A DNA stretch of 64,000 bases from CAYZHV01 sp964478055 (GCA_964478055.1 CAYZHV010000001.1:1-64000), one strand, 5' to 3'; numbered from the stretch's first letter, positions 14,240-22,318 are shown. The notes: a model not told the origin generated them from the sequence alone. Numbers and translations: made by a program.

Positions 14240-14268
14240 ACTATGCGCCCTCGAAGGTGCTTTGTCAA
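14240..14268 (-). promoter_or_regulatory. Promoter of the lolA-rodZ-rimO operon
   Basis: On the minus strand TTGACA (14268-14263) and CATAGT (14245-14240) are 17 bases apart. The -35 box overlaps the stop codon of the preceding UvrB/UvrC-motif gene, so no terminator separates them. The leader would be about 35 bases. Confidence 0.6.
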
Positions 14269-15014
14269 CCAAGACTCTTTAGCCTGTCTCTCAGCTGTGC
14301 GGCGCGCTCGTAGTTCTCTTCCTGCACGGCACGATCGAGCTCTCGCCGTAGCCGTTCCGCTTCGTCTTGCCCTTCCGGGGACTCTTCAACCTGCTTGAGG
14401 GTCGATTTCAGATAATTGATGGAGCGTACTTTTTCCAGCTGGAACGCCGGAGACTCGATCTCCTCCATTTGGTTAATGGACTCGATCGCTTCCTCCAGGA
14501 CCTTTGCCGGAGAACCCGCCAACTCCCCGTGGAGCATCGCCATCGCCTTGGCCACGGCGTTCATTCGGAGAATGTAGGGACGAAATTGAAGAACCGCGTT
14601 TCGATCCTCCTCTTCGTCACAGTACCGCTCGAGCACCCTGCAGAGCCTGAGGTTGTGTTCAGTGTCTTCGATCACCCGGGCGTAGTCGTTTATCTGAAAG
14701 AGAAGCAGATAGCGGTAGTAGTAGAGAAGCCCCTCGTTGTGGAGCTCCACCGCGTCATCGTGGTCGATATGAAAGCCAACGTCGCTGCCGTGCTCCTCGG
14801 TGTATCTGGCGGCGTTGGCCTCGACGAGATCGAGATAGCTCTCATGATCGTCCGGGCGCTCTCCGTCAGGACGCCCTTTGAGCTCATACTGCTCGATTCC
14901 GAGGGGGAGACGCAGCTGCATTACCTCCCGACCGTCGTCCGCGGTTATAATGCGAATGGTGTTCTGCGGCTCGTAGGGCCATTCCGAGAGAATCTTAGTT
15001 ACATCGTGGCTCAT
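14265..15014 (-). CDS. UvrB/UvrC-motif protein of unknown function
   Basis: 249 residues. The C-terminus (LRRELDRAVQEENYERAAQLRDRLKSL) is a textbook UVR motif, the helical hairpin by which UvrB meets UvrC and which also occurs in Clp regulators such as McsA. The rest is mostly helical, with a Tyr/Leu-rich centre (LLYYYRYLLLFQINDYARV), and lacks nuclease or helicase motifs. GTG (15017) and ATG (15014) are adjacent; ATG is chosen because AGGGA lies 7 bases upstream. A possible promoter, TTGCCC-N17-TACTGT, sits ahead. No firm function; an adaptor role is an inference. Confidence 0.75.
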   Translation of the reverse strand: MSHDVTKILSEWPYEPQNTIRIITADDGREVMQLRLPLGIEQYELKGRPDGERPDDHESYLDLVEANAARYTEEHGSDVGFHIDHDDAVELHNEGLLYYYRYLLLFQINDYARVIEDTEHNLRLCRVLERYCDEEEDRNAVLQFRPYILRMNAVAKAMAMLHGELAGSPAKVLEEAIESINQMEEIESPAFQLEKVRSINYLKSTLKQVEESPEGQDEAERLRRELDRAVQEENYERAAQLRDRLKSLG

Positions 15015-15075
15015 CACGCTTTCCCTGGGTAGACAGTACTAGCGGATTCGACCGGGGGCAACTACATCCACCTCA

Positions 15076-15104
15076 TTGAAATCACGGATTCACTGGCATA
15101 CGAT
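15076..15104 (+). promoter_or_regulatory. Promoter of pyrH, -10 box 6 bases before the ATG
   Basis: TTGAAA (15076-15081), 17 bases, TACGAT (15099-15104), then AGCGGT and ATG at 15111. Transcription should begin at or next to the A of the ATG, and no Shine-Dalgarno sequence exists. Confidence 0.55.
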
Positions 15105-15110
15105 AGCGGT

Positions 15111-15803
15111 ATGAGCCAGACCTTCGTAATCTCCCTCGGGGGCTCCATCGTTGCTCCCGACAAACCGGATACAGCCTTCCTCAAGGAGTTCTCGCGGACC
15201 ATTAGAGCGCACGTGGAGGCCGACGAGAGCCGGTTCATTCTGGTCGTCGGCGGTGGAGGACCTGCCCGGGCGTATCAGTCAGCGTACCGGGAGCTCGTGG
15301 AAAACCCGGAGAAGAACGAACAGGACTGGATCGGTATCGCCGCCACCAGACTCAACGCGCAACTCGTTCGGGGGGTCTTTCACGACCTGGCGCCGCAGCC
15401 GGTGGTGATCGACCCTTCCGCGGTGGAGAGCTTTCAAGGGAGCGTTCTCGTCGCCGCCGGCTGGAAACCGGGATTCTCGACGGACTTTGACGCGGTCATC
15501 CTGGCCGAGCGCTTTTCGGGAGACACGATTATCAACCTTTCAAACATAGAAAAAGTGTACACCGCGGATCCAAAGAAGGACCCAAAGGCCAAGCCTCTGG
15601 ACCACGTCTCCTGGGAGCAGTTCCGAAAGCTCGTCGGGGAGGACTGGAACCCCGGCAGCAACTTTCCCTTCGACCCCGTGGCGACCAAACGGGCCGCCAT
15701 CTTGGGCCTCCGGGTCATCGCCGCTGGAGGTCAGGATCTGGAGAACCTGAAGAAGATCCTCAGGGAAGAGCCCTTTGAAGGCACTCAGATCGGCCCGGAG
15801 TAG
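15111..15803 (+). CDS. pyrH: UMP kinase, archaeal/spirochaetal type
   Basis: 230 residues, amino-acid-kinase fold. Visible motifs: VISLGGSIVAPD (phosphate loop), LVVGGGGPARAYQ, WIGIAATRLNAQL, STDFDAVILAERF, and INLSNIEKVYTADPKKDP near the nucleotide site. It phosphorylates UMP to UDP. The sequence is of the archaeal PyrH subtype and lacks the KLSGEAL opening of most bacterial enzymes; several spirochaetes are known to carry this form. The start ATG is set by the promoter just upstream. The last 19 bases overlap the end of the convergent lipoprotein gene. Confidence 0.88.
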   Translation: MSQTFVISLGGSIVAPDKPDTAFLKEFSRTIRAHVEADESRFILVVGGGGPARAYQSAYRELVENPEKNEQDWIGIAATRLNAQLVRGVFHDLAPQPVVIDPSAVESFQGSVLVAAGWKPGFSTDFDAVILAERFSGDTIINLSNIEKVYTADPKKDPKAKPLDHVSWEQFRKLVGEDWNPGSNFPFDPVATKRAAILGLRVIAAGGQDLENLKKILREEPFEGTQIGPE

Positions 15804-17281
15804 TCGGGAAAGAGCCGCAGGATCTCGATATACCCCGCTGCCATGACGTAAGGATCCCCTGTGTCGTCTAGGAGTCGGAGTGTTTCGTTCAGCAACTCCC
15901 TCGCGAGCAACCCGTCGACGAGACGGAGCTGGGTTTGCCGGCTCAACTCTCGCGGATCTTCCCCAGCCGCCTGTCGTAGCACCCCCGCCTGAAGTCGCTC
16001 GTCCTCGGCAAGCTCCCCACGGTGGACCAGCTCGATAAGTAATTGCGCCCGAAAGTCAGCGGAGTCCGAGATCTGCACAATCTCCTGGAGCGTCCCAACC
16101 TCACCAGCCTCGATCCGGTAGAGCAGAAGCTGGAGAAACGGCTCGCGATACGGGGGCGTTGCAGGCGCACCGGTCAGGCTGGAGGCGACTCGTCGCACCA
16201 GAGGCTCCGAACGCTCGATCTCGCCCAGATCGCGGTAGAAGCGTGCCAGAAGCCCCTGGGCCGCCAGAACCTCCGCCGGGCGTCCGCGAACGCGGTTGAT
16301 CAGCCCCGAGGCCTCCTCGGCAATCTCCCGCCCTCTCGCGGCCTCACCTCGGGACTGCGCCTCCCGAGCAAGGAGCGCCATCTCCCAGGCCCGCTCTGCC
16401 TCGAGCGGGATCTTTCGAATCACCTCTCGCGCTTCTCCGATAAGCCCCCGCCGCCTCAGATGGTCCGCGAGCTCCCCAAGGGCTTCGAGCTCAGGAACCT
16501 GCTCGATCGGTTCCGTTGCTGTCCCAACAGCCTCAATGCTCTTGGTCTCCAGGGAGCGAGCGCTCTCCAGGTCCCCGAGAACTCTAAAGAGCTCGGAGAT
16601 TCGGGCGTACCGCGCCCCTCGGACATAGGGATTGGTTATCTCCGCCGCCGCGGGAATGCTCTGCTGCAGCAAGTTCCCAACATCTACCGCGACCGCCTGC
16701 CGGGAGAGAGCTGCGGCGACGTCGAGAAGCGTCTGAGACCGAAGAGCCGGATCATCTATTACGTAAATCTGATCCAAGGCAGCTCGGGTCGCCTCAGCAT
16801 AGACTCCCTCCCCCCGAGCCGCGGTAAGAACGAGATCAGCAAAAAGCTCCGCTCGTGTTCGCGCCTCCGGCGCCTGCAGGGCGTAGCGGCGCCCCGTCTC
16901 CAACCGGGCCCCAGCGGCCTCGGCCAACTCGAGGCCGGCGTACCCCTCGGCGAGTCCCGCAGCGACGCGAGAGGCCACCACCGGCGTCTCAGCAACCCGG
17001 GGAAGCCTCTCGCTCCCGATCGTCAGGGCCTCCAGGGCGGCGTCTTCTTCTCCTCGCTCCCCCAGAGCCACCGCGAGCCGGGTCAGAAGCTCGAGTTGCT
17101 CTGCCTCGGTGTCGCCTCCCTCCTGCACGAGCTCCGCCGCCTCCGCAACCTGCCCGCCAAAGGCTTCGAGTTCTGAGATACGTCTCGTTGTCCCGCCGTT
17201 CTGGCTGGACGCACAGCCCATGAGCAGTGAGAGAAGGAGCAAAAGTGATGGAAAGGTGATGCAAGCACGGGGACGGTACAA
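15785..17281 (-). CDS. Lipoprotein with TPR-like helical repeats
   Basis: 498 residues. The signal segment ITFPSLLLLLSLLMGC|ASS ends in an LMGC lipobox (Cys at about residue 23). The mature protein is almost entirely paired helices rich in Ala, Leu, Glu and Arg (for example ALGERGEEDAALEALTIGSERLP and RISELFRVLGDLESARSLETKSI), which is the look of about ten degenerate TPR or Sel1-like units. Such proteins act as scaffolds on the periplasmic face of a membrane. The only available start is TTG at 17281, with AAAGG 8 bases upstream. It overlaps pyrH tail to tail. Partners are unknown. Confidence 0.7.
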   Translation of the reverse strand: MYRPRACITFPSLLLLLSLLMGCASSQNGGTTRRISELEAFGGQVAEAAELVQEGGDTEAEQLELLTRLAVALGERGEEDAALEALTIGSERLPRVAETPVVASRVAAGLAEGYAGLELAEAAGARLETGRRYALQAPEARTRAELFADLVLTAARGEGVYAEATRAALDQIYVIDDPALRSQTLLDVAAALSRQAVAVDVGNLLQQSIPAAAEITNPYVRGARYARISELFRVLGDLESARSLETKSIEAVGTATEPIEQVPELEALGELADHLRRRGLIGEAREVIRKIPLEAERAWEMALLAREAQSRGEAARGREIAEEASGLINRVRGRPAEVLAAQGLLARFYRDLGEIERSEPLVRRVASSLTGAPATPPYREPFLQLLLYRIEAGEVGTLQEIVQISDSADFRAQLLIELVHRGELAEDERLQAGVLRQAAGEDPRELSRQTQLRLVDGLLARELLNETLRLLDDTGDPYVMAAGYIEILRLFPDYSGPI

Positions 17282-17317
17282 ATCGCTGCCTTTTTCTACT
17301 ACACTCGCCTAAAGTTT

Positions 17318-17674
17318 ATGTATACCTCTGATCGATTTCAGAAAGAATTCCGCAAGTTACGGAAAAGCGAATCCACGGAAGATCTCTTTCCTCAGTTGGA
17401 GCGACGGTTTCTGCGCTACCTTCCTGGGCTGCCGCAGGAGCTCGGGCAGGAGCTCTTTGCCCACTGCTACGAACGGTGGGAGGGAGGCGCCGGCGACCTC
17501 ATCTTCGGCGATGTCCTCGATCTGATGCAACAGCAGTATGATGAGGAGAATGATCCCTTGAGCCAAGAGGACTGGGAGGCCATACGGGAAATTGTCTCCT
17601 CCTACGCCGTAGACCTGGATATGCACCTTGTCACCTACGTCATGCAGCTCGTCGTGGAACGGGGACACAACTAG
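17318..17674 (+). CDS. Conserved-looking hypothetical protein
   Basis: 118 residues, soluble, acidic and helical, with no signal peptide or membrane segment (MYTSDRFQKEFRKLRKSESTEDLFPQLERRFLRYLPGLPQ is typical of the first 40 residues). Not recognised. It is divergent from the TPR-like lipoprotein gene, 36 bases away. No Shine-Dalgarno sequence precedes the ATG; TACACT 12 bases upstream could be a -10 box. Its stop overlaps the convergent corA stop by 4 bases. Coding is supported by the tight fit between neighbours and normal codon use. Confidence 0.65.
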   Translation: MYTSDRFQKEFRKLRKSESTEDLFPQLERRFLRYLPGLPQELGQELFAHCYERWEGGAGDLIFGDVLDLMQQQYDEENDPLSQEDWEAIREIVSSYAVDLDMHLVTYVMQLVVERGHN

Positions 17675-18750
17675 AACCAGCGACGCTTGCGAAAATAGTA
17701 GACCATTCCCCCCGCCAGGAGCACCATGACACCCAGGAGCGTTGGATAGCCGTAGCGCCATTGGAGCTCCGGCATGTGGGCAAAATTCATCCCGTAGATT
17801 CCCGCCACAAAAGTCAATGGAATAAAGATCGTCGCAATGATCGTCAAGGTGCGCATGACCTCGTTTGTGGAAGCTCCGACCATGGAGCTATGGAGCTGAA
17901 AGAGCCCGGTGACCCTGTCCCGCTGTGCGTCGATCGTGTCTATCAGCGCGAGAACGTGATCGTAGGTATCCTGCAGGAAGGGAAGCGTTTCCACGTTGAA
18001 GTACTCATTCTGCCCCTTCGAGGGGAGCTGCAGCATCTCCCGGAGCGGCCAGACTCCCCTTCGTAAGGTAATCACCTCCCCCCGGAGCGCGTGCACCTGG
18101 GAGAGGAGCTCCTCCGAAGGATGATCTATGATTTCGGCCTCCAGCTCCTCAACCAGCGCCTGCAGCTCATCCACCGCGAGGAATGTCGAGTCCACAAGCG
18201 CATCGAGAATTGCATAGACCAGGTAGTCCGCCGGAGAACGACGTACTCGTCCTTTCCCTGCGCGAATCCGTTCTCTCAGCCCCTCAAAAACGTCTCCCGG
18301 CCGCTCCTGAAAGGAAATCACCGTCCGCCCGGAGGAGAAGATGCTCACCTGCTCCGTTTCCAGAGTACTCTTACTCTCGTTCCAGGAGATCATGCGGATA
18401 ACGACGAATAGGGAGCTACCCATATCTTGTAGTTTGGGTCGTTGATCGATGTGCTGTACGTCCTCGAGCATGAGTGGATGAACCGAGAAGCGACGTCCCA
18501 GTTCTTGGAGAAAGCTGCCGTCCTGCACCCCAGTCACGTTTACCCACCGGACACCGTTCTCCGGTTCCGGCGGCAATTCCGGAAAGGCATCCCCGGGCCT
18601 CACCTCTGTGTGCGTCTCCTCGACACGCTCGCCGTTGTAGGTAATCACGTGAATAACGCTCGGACCCGCGGAGGCCGCAGTGCTCAAAGAACCGGGGGGC
18701 TGACCCAGACTCTCTCTTCGCACTCGCATACCACGTAAGAGTTTTCGCAT
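17671..18750 (-). CDS. corA: CorA-family magnesium/cobalt transporter
   Basis: 359 residues. A large N-terminal cytoplasmic domain (GVRWVNVTGVQDGSFLQELGRRFSVHPLMLEDV is diagnostic) leads to the long stalk helix and two C-terminal membrane helices (IIATIFIPLTFVAGIYGMNF and PTLLGVMVLLAGGMVYYF) with the signature YGMNF at the pore mouth. The tail is basic (RKRRWF). It forms a pentameric, gradient-driven Mg2+ channel. TATCCT lies 6 bases before the ATG, without a clear -35 or Shine-Dalgarno sequence. The gene diverges from the MCP at 18846. Confidence 0.92.
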   Translation of the reverse strand: MRKLLRGMRVRRESLGQPPGSLSTAASAGPSVIHVITYNGERVEETHTEVRPGDAFPELPPEPENGVRWVNVTGVQDGSFLQELGRRFSVHPLMLEDVQHIDQRPKLQDMGSSLFVVIRMISWNESKSTLETEQVSIFSSGRTVISFQERPGDVFEGLRERIRAGKGRVRRSPADYLVYAILDALVDSTFLAVDELQALVEELEAEIIDHPSEELLSQVHALRGEVITLRRGVWPLREMLQLPSKGQNEYFNVETLPFLQDTYDHVLALIDTIDAQRDRVTGLFQLHSSMVGASTNEVMRTLTIIATIFIPLTFVAGIYGMNFAHMPELQWRYGYPTLLGVMVLLAGGMVYYFRKRRWF

Positions 18751-18845
18751 TGTTCAAGGATACCATCGGGAGGCGGCATTAGTCTCGTCAGCCCAGTATG
18801 GTATAGTCGGACGGTCACGGAACGAACCAAACGGGGGCATTTACT

Positions 18846-20663
18846 ATGACCGTTCGCAAACGAGTAAGCTTCGGCTTCGGCATGATTCTCCTTTTCGTGC
18901 TGGCAGCAACAGGAGTGAGCGTCCTGAGCTCCAGGGCCCGTGAGTCTGGTGTCGCAGAGCTCCGAGATCGCCAAACCCGCTCGACAATAGAGATCTTAAG
19001 GCTCCAGCAGGACATACTGCGCATTCAAAACAACCTCACCTCCGCAGCTTCCATGCGAGGAGGAGAGGCGAGCAGTGAGTGTTTCAGCCAAGCCAGGGAG
19101 AGCTACGACTCCGCTCAGGCACGACTCGTGGAGCTTACCGGCAACTTGCGGGACGCCGGGGCAACGGAAGCCCCCTCTCGGGTAGAGCGAATCCAGCGCG
19201 AGATCGCGGAGTTCTACGCCATCGGCACCTCCATGGCGCAAGCGTACATATCCGGAGGAACCGCCGCGGGAAACGAAGCAAAGCTTCGGTTCGATCCCTA
19301 TGTGAGCCGGATGGAAGAAAACCTCAACGCCCTCGTAGCGTTGCGGATCTCACAAATGAACACCAGCTTTACTGAGATCCTTTCCGCCGGCCGCCTCGGT
19401 CTCCTGGCGTCTATCGTATCCGGTGGCGTAGCACTTCTGACCGTCGTACTGGTCCTCCTCGGCGTCAATCGCTCCCTTTCAGCGCCCCTGACCCGGCTCC
19501 TCGACGATACGAGCCGAATCGCCGAGGGAGACCTCACTGTTTCGGTAGAAAACCAGCGAAAAGACGAAGTCGGAGTGATCTCCCGGCAAGTCAACCGAAT
19601 AGCCTCCCGCCTGGACGGTTTGGTCTGTTCGGTGAGAGAGAAGCTCGACCTTCTTCTCGAAAACACCGAAGCCCTCGCCCTCCAGCTGAACAAGAGCTCA
19701 GAGGAGCTTGCTCGTATCAGCGAGGCCGTGGAAGAGGTCAACGCCCGGGGAGAAGAGGAGCAGACGCACGTTGGCGAGACAAGTTCTGCAGTTGAAGAGA
19801 TCGCCAGGAGCATCGAGAGCTTGGACAGCTCCATCCAGCAGCAAAACGGTCAGGTCACCGCGGCGGCAGCAGCAGTAGAAGAGTCGCTCCGGAACGTAGA
19901 ATCCATAGGCGCCACAATCGAACGCGCCAGATTAATCGTCTCCAACCTCTCGGAACGTTCCGAAGAGGGCCTGCAACAGGTCACCGAAGTGCGCCGCAGA
20001 GTCGAGGACATGGTGCAGAAGAGTGGGGATTTGGAGAAGGCTAACGAGATCATCAACGGCGTAGCCGCCCAGACCAATCTTCTCGCGATGAACGCCGCCA
20101 TCGAGGCTGCCCACGCCGGGGATGCCGGCAGAGGCTTCGCGGTGGTTGCAGCGGAAATTCGCTCCCTGGCGGAGCAGACCGCCGGGCAGTCCGCCTCAGT
20201 GGCCGAGAACCTCAGAGCAATGAGCGAGGCAATCTCCCACGCCTCTGCCGGAGCCGCGCGAAACAGCGAGATTTTCGGTTCAATTCAGGAACATGTTGGT
20301 GACGCAACCCGAATAATGGACGAGCTCTCCGGGGCAGTGGAAGAGCAACGAGACGGCAACGATCAGGTGAGAACCGCCCTGAACTCCATGCGAGAAGAGG
20401 CGGAAGAAGTCGCCGCCGGCTCTCGGGAAATGGCCAGCGGCAACCAGCGCATCCTCGCCTCCGCCAACGCTCTCAAGGAGATCTCTTCGGAGGTATCAGG
20501 GAGGATCCGAAACATTCGGGACTCGGCGCGCTCAATCAACGGCAGGGTCGCGGAGCTCTCCGGAATCGCCGACGAAAACGTCACCCACATTTCCGAAGTC
20601 ATAACCGAGGCTCAACGCTTTCACCTCTCCATTGACGCGAACGGCTGTCCCGATCCCACATAG
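18846..20663 (+). CDS. Methyl-accepting chemotaxis protein
   Basis: 605 residues. TM1 is at about 9-30 and TM2 at about 180-203, enclosing a periplasmic helical sensor domain of roughly 150 residues; a HAMP domain follows (about 204-256, RLLDDTSRIAEGDLTVSVENQRKDEVGVISRQVN). The signalling domain carries the hairpin tip AQTNLLAMNAAIEAAHAG at about 407, which contacts CheA and CheW. No C-terminal methylation-enzyme-docking pentapeptide is present. The ligand cannot be read from the sensor. A GGGGG run lies 8 bases before the ATG and a TATAGT box at 18802-18807 may be its -10. Confidence 0.92.
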   Translation: MTVRKRVSFGFGMILLFVLAATGVSVLSSRARESGVAELRDRQTRSTIEILRLQQDILRIQNNLTSAASMRGGEASSECFSQARESYDSAQARLVELTGNLRDAGATEAPSRVERIQREIAEFYAIGTSMAQAYISGGTAAGNEAKLRFDPYVSRMEENLNALVALRISQMNTSFTEILSAGRLGLLASIVSGGVALLTVVLVLLGVNRSLSAPLTRLLDDTSRIAEGDLTVSVENQRKDEVGVISRQVNRIASRLDGLVCSVREKLDLLLENTEALALQLNKSSEELARISEAVEEVNARGEEEQTHVGETSSAVEEIARSIESLDSSIQQQNGQVTAAAAAVEESLRNVESIGATIERARLIVSNLSERSEEGLQQVTEVRRRVEDMVQKSGDLEKANEIINGVAAQTNLLAMNAAIEAAHAGDAGRGFAVVAAEIRSLAEQTAGQSASVAENLRAMSEAISHASAGAARNSEIFGSIQEHVGDATRIMDELSGAVEEQRDGNDQVRTALNSMREEAEEVAAGSREMASGNQRILASANALKEISSEVSGRIRNIRDSARSINGRVAELSGIADENVTHISEVITEAQRFHLSIDANGCPDPT

Positions 20664-20713
20664 AACCGCGGCAAACGGTAGCTCGCACCCTCTGCCACAC
20701 CTCGGGGCTCTGT

Positions 20714-20737
20714 CCGGGCGGCCGGGGGCCTGCCCGG
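20714..20737 (+). terminator. GC-rich hairpin after the MCP gene
   Basis: CCGGGC-GGCC, loop GGG, GGCC, one-base bulge, GCCCGG: a 10-bp stem about 50 bases after the MCP stop. There is no U run behind it, so it may be a pause site, a processing hairpin or a Rho-assisted terminator. Confidence 0.45.
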
Positions 20738-20769
20738 CTACCCTGACAAAGACACTGCGGACAAAGACG

Positions 20770-20798
20770 TTGCCAAACGGAGCTTCTTGAATTACACT
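20770..20798 (+). promoter_or_regulatory. Promoter of tRNA-Leu
   Basis: TTGCCA (20770-20775), 17 bases, TACACT (20793-20798), 25 bases before the mature tRNA 5' end. Spacing and position suit a short 5' leader removed by RNase P. Confidence 0.6.
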
Positions 20799-20823
20799 CC
20801 CACTCTGCAGATCACATATCCAG

Positions 20824-20907
20824 GCCGGCGTGGCGAAATTGGTAGACGCAGCAGACTCAAAATCTGCCGCCCGCAAGGGTGTGTCGGTTCGAGTCCGACC
20901 GCCGGTA
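20824..20907 (+). tRNA. tRNA-Leu, anticodon CAA
   Basis: Complete cloverleaf of 84 bases: acceptor GCCGGCG paired with CGCCGGT (one G-U), D-loop with GG, anticodon stem GCAGA/TCTGC with loop CTCAAAA (anticodon CAA, reads UUG), a long variable arm (class II) and T-arm GTCGG-TTCGAGT-CCGAC, discriminator A. CCA is not encoded. Pieces of its 3' end recur downstream. Confidence 0.95.
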
Positions 20908-20977
20908 AAAGTCTTCCGCCCGAGACATCAAGATCCCGGTTACGATCGTTGTCGCTCAACCTCTACAACCAGGCCGC

Positions 20978-21018
20978 GGGCGGACTCGAACGTAGTCGGA
21001 GGGCGTATCGCAGGCGCC
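20978..21018 (+). repeat. 41-bp direct repeat, copy 1, downstream of tRNA-Leu
   Basis: Begins GGGCGGACTCGAACG and ends GGCGCC; matches 21220-21260 at 38 of 41 positions. The first part (GGCGGACTCGAA) resembles the reverse complement of a tRNA T-arm (TTCGAGTCCG), so it may derive from an inverted tRNA end. The 20908-21287 stretch holds no credible gene, only these repeats. Confidence 0.75.
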
Positions 21019-21022
21019 CCAG

Positions 21023-21064
21023 CGCCGAGAAACGCCCGCTGCTCTCGGCGTTCCTACGCCGAGA
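21023..21064 (+). repeat. Three-part palindromic unit (CGCCGAGA)
   Basis: CGCCGAGA (21023-21030), TCTCGGCG (21043-21050) and CGCCGAGA again (21057-21064) allow two mutually exclusive 8-bp hairpins. The form is like REP/BIME palindromes or a switch-like RNA, but no gene is close enough to define a role. Confidence 0.6.
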
Positions 21065-21065
21065 G

Positions 21066-21084
21066 TCGAGTCCGACCGCCGGTA
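21066..21084 (+). repeat. Copy of the tRNA-Leu 3' end
   Basis: The 19 bases TCGAGTCCGACCGCCGGTA are identical to 20889-20907 of the tRNA, covering the T-loop, T-stem and acceptor 3' strand. This is the segment commonly used as an attachment site by tyrosine integrases. Confidence 0.8.
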
Positions 21085-21132
21085 GTATGCCCGTAGGAAC
21101 GGGCCATGACTGCAAGTCGGCGGCCTCCGGCC

Positions 21133-21147
21133 GTCCGACCGCCGGTA
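21133..21147 (+). repeat. Second, shorter copy of the tRNA-Leu 3' end
   Basis: The 15 bases GTCCGACCGCCGGTA are identical to 20893-20907. It is followed by TATGC-like sequence, as is the copy at 21066, so the two copies share some flank. Confidence 0.7.
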
Positions 21148-21219
21148 TGCTTTCAGCCCACCGAGATAAGGGCTATCCCGCTCGCAGTACTCCTTGCATA
21201 TCACGTAATACTCAGCCCC

Positions 21220-21260
21220 GGGCGGACTCGAACGTAGTCCGAGGGCATATCGCTGGCGCC
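21220..21260 (+). repeat. 41-bp direct repeat, copy 2
   Basis: Partner of 20978-21018 with three substitutions. Together the two copies bracket the palindromic unit and both tRNA-end copies, so the whole 240-bp stretch may be one small repeat element. Confidence 0.75.
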
Positions 21261-21287
21261 TGAACTAACTGCCCCGTACAGCAGCTA

Positions 21288-21830
21288 TCAGCGCGGAGTT
21301 GACCCGACCTCTTCCCGCGCTTCCGCAATCTCGCAATGCTCATCGATATCTGTCGCGTCCCAGGGATAGACAATCCAGATGTCGTCGAGCTCCTCGCCGG
21401 CGTAGTAGCGGGTGACCTGCGGCGGGATGACGCCTCGCTTCTCCTTGCGTTTCTTGTGAAGCACCGCCACAGCGGTCTCTGCGGGCCCGTGGGTCAGAAG
21501 CTCTTGGAGACAGTACTCCAGGGTTGTTCGAGTGTCGTCGACCTCATCGACGAGAAGTATCCTGCGACCGGCAAGCTTCTTCTCGACTTCGTCGATCCAC
21601 TGGACTTTCCGGGGGCGGTCGGCGGGCTTGTTGTTCTCGTCGTAGAGCCGAATCCCCACAGTGAGAATAGGGCGGTTGATGAAGGTCTTGAGCATCCGTG
21701 CCGGGATAAAGCCTCCGGTGCCTATGGCTACGATCACGTCAGGGTCGTAGCCGTCCCCGGTTATTCTCTCGGCGAGGCTCTTTACGGTTTTGTGGATTTG
21801 GCGGTAACTAAAGTGGCGTTTGGCGGACAT
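21288..21830 (-). CDS. Purine-type phosphoribosyltransferase (hypoxanthine/xanthine-like)
   Basis: 180 residues of PRTase type I fold. The PRPP-binding motif RRILLVDEVDDTRTTLEYCL is at about 88-107 and the earlier VIVAIGTGGFIPARMLKTFI is the usual loop I region. The short length, the LVDEVDDT motif and the basic hood segment (HKKRKEKRG) resemble xanthine/hypoxanthine PRTases that salvage purine bases to nucleotides. The base specificity is not certain. The ATG at 21830 lies 5 bases after a TATGCT -10 box. Confidence 0.8.
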   Translation of the reverse strand: MSAKRHFSYRQIHKTVKSLAERITGDGYDPDVIVAIGTGGFIPARMLKTFINRPILTVGIRLYDENNKPADRPRKVQWIDEVEKKLAGRRILLVDEVDDTRTTLEYCLQELLTHGPAETAVAVLHKKRKEKRGVIPPQVTRYYAGEELDDIWIVYPWDATDIDEHCEIAEAREEVGSTPR

Positions 21831-21835
21831 GCTCC

Positions 21836-21864
21836 AGCATAGCGCCTCTAGCGGGCCGGAGCAA
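21836..21864 (-). promoter_or_regulatory. Promoter of the phosphoribosyltransferase, -10 box 5 bases from ATG
   Basis: On the minus strand TTGCTC (21864-21859), 17 bases, TATGCT (21841-21836), GGAGC, ATG. The GGAG is too close to the ATG to work well as a ribosome site, and would in any case lie upstream of the likely transcription start. Confidence 0.45.
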
Positions 21865-21900
21865 GAGGAAGGCCCGACGATGTTGAAGATCGACGGGCCT
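21861..21900 (-). terminator. Terminator hairpin after the 79-residue gene
   Basis: AGGCCCGACGAT (21870-21881) and ATCGACGGGCCT (21889-21900) pair with one mismatch; on the minus strand the stem is followed by TCCTCTT. It separates the 79-residue gene from the phosphoribosyltransferase and overlaps the latter's -35 region. Confidence 0.7.
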
Positions 21901-21915
21901 GTTCGTTCGAAGTGT

Positions 21916-22155
21916 CTAGCGCCGGCTGCTACTGGAGCGCGGCGCCTCTTCTTCCTTCGGCTCGCCGAACTTCTCCTTGAGCTTCTGGGCGAGAAAGTCG
22001 TGCACTTCCTGCTCCGTAGCGTTCTTTATGGTGATGGTGGTGGGATCGTCAGGGTTCTCACCTTCGTATTTCCCTTCGCTGTCATAGCCGCGAATCTGGA
22101 TCGATACTCCCCGCTTCGATTCCCTATTCTCGTAGACCTTCTTCTTCTTCGCCAT
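21916..22155 (-). CDS. Small basic hypothetical protein
   Basis: 79 residues. A Lys-rich start (MAKKKKVYENRESKRG), a short strand-like centre (VSIQIRGYDSEGKYEGE) and a helical stretch (ATEQEVHDFLAQKLKEKFG), ending in RSSSSRR. No family recognised; both charged tails suggest nucleic-acid or ribosome contact. GAGGGGG lies 6 bases before the ATG and TATACT further upstream may be the -10. A perfect-looking terminator follows, so this is a one-gene transcript. Confidence 0.7.
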   Translation of the reverse strand: MAKKKKVYENRESKRGVSIQIRGYDSEGKYEGENPDDPTTITIKNATEQEVHDFLAQKLKEKFGEPKEEEAPRSSSSRR

Positions 22156-22318
22156 CGCTTACCCCCTCGTAAGACGTAGTATAGGCTCCGGAGGTCCAGA
22201 ACTCCAGAGAGGTGGACTGCGTCGCTCTATCTTTCTTCTCTCTACGGTAATCTACCCCCTATCAAAGGTCAAATCTATCTTTATGGTCATTATTTGACAG
22301 CTTTTTTGGCGTTCCGGG

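Noticed and set aside
20908..21287. CRISPR array after tRNA-Leu
   Set aside because: Only two 41-bp repeats about 240 bases apart with unrelated contents and no cas genes; spacing and number do not fit.
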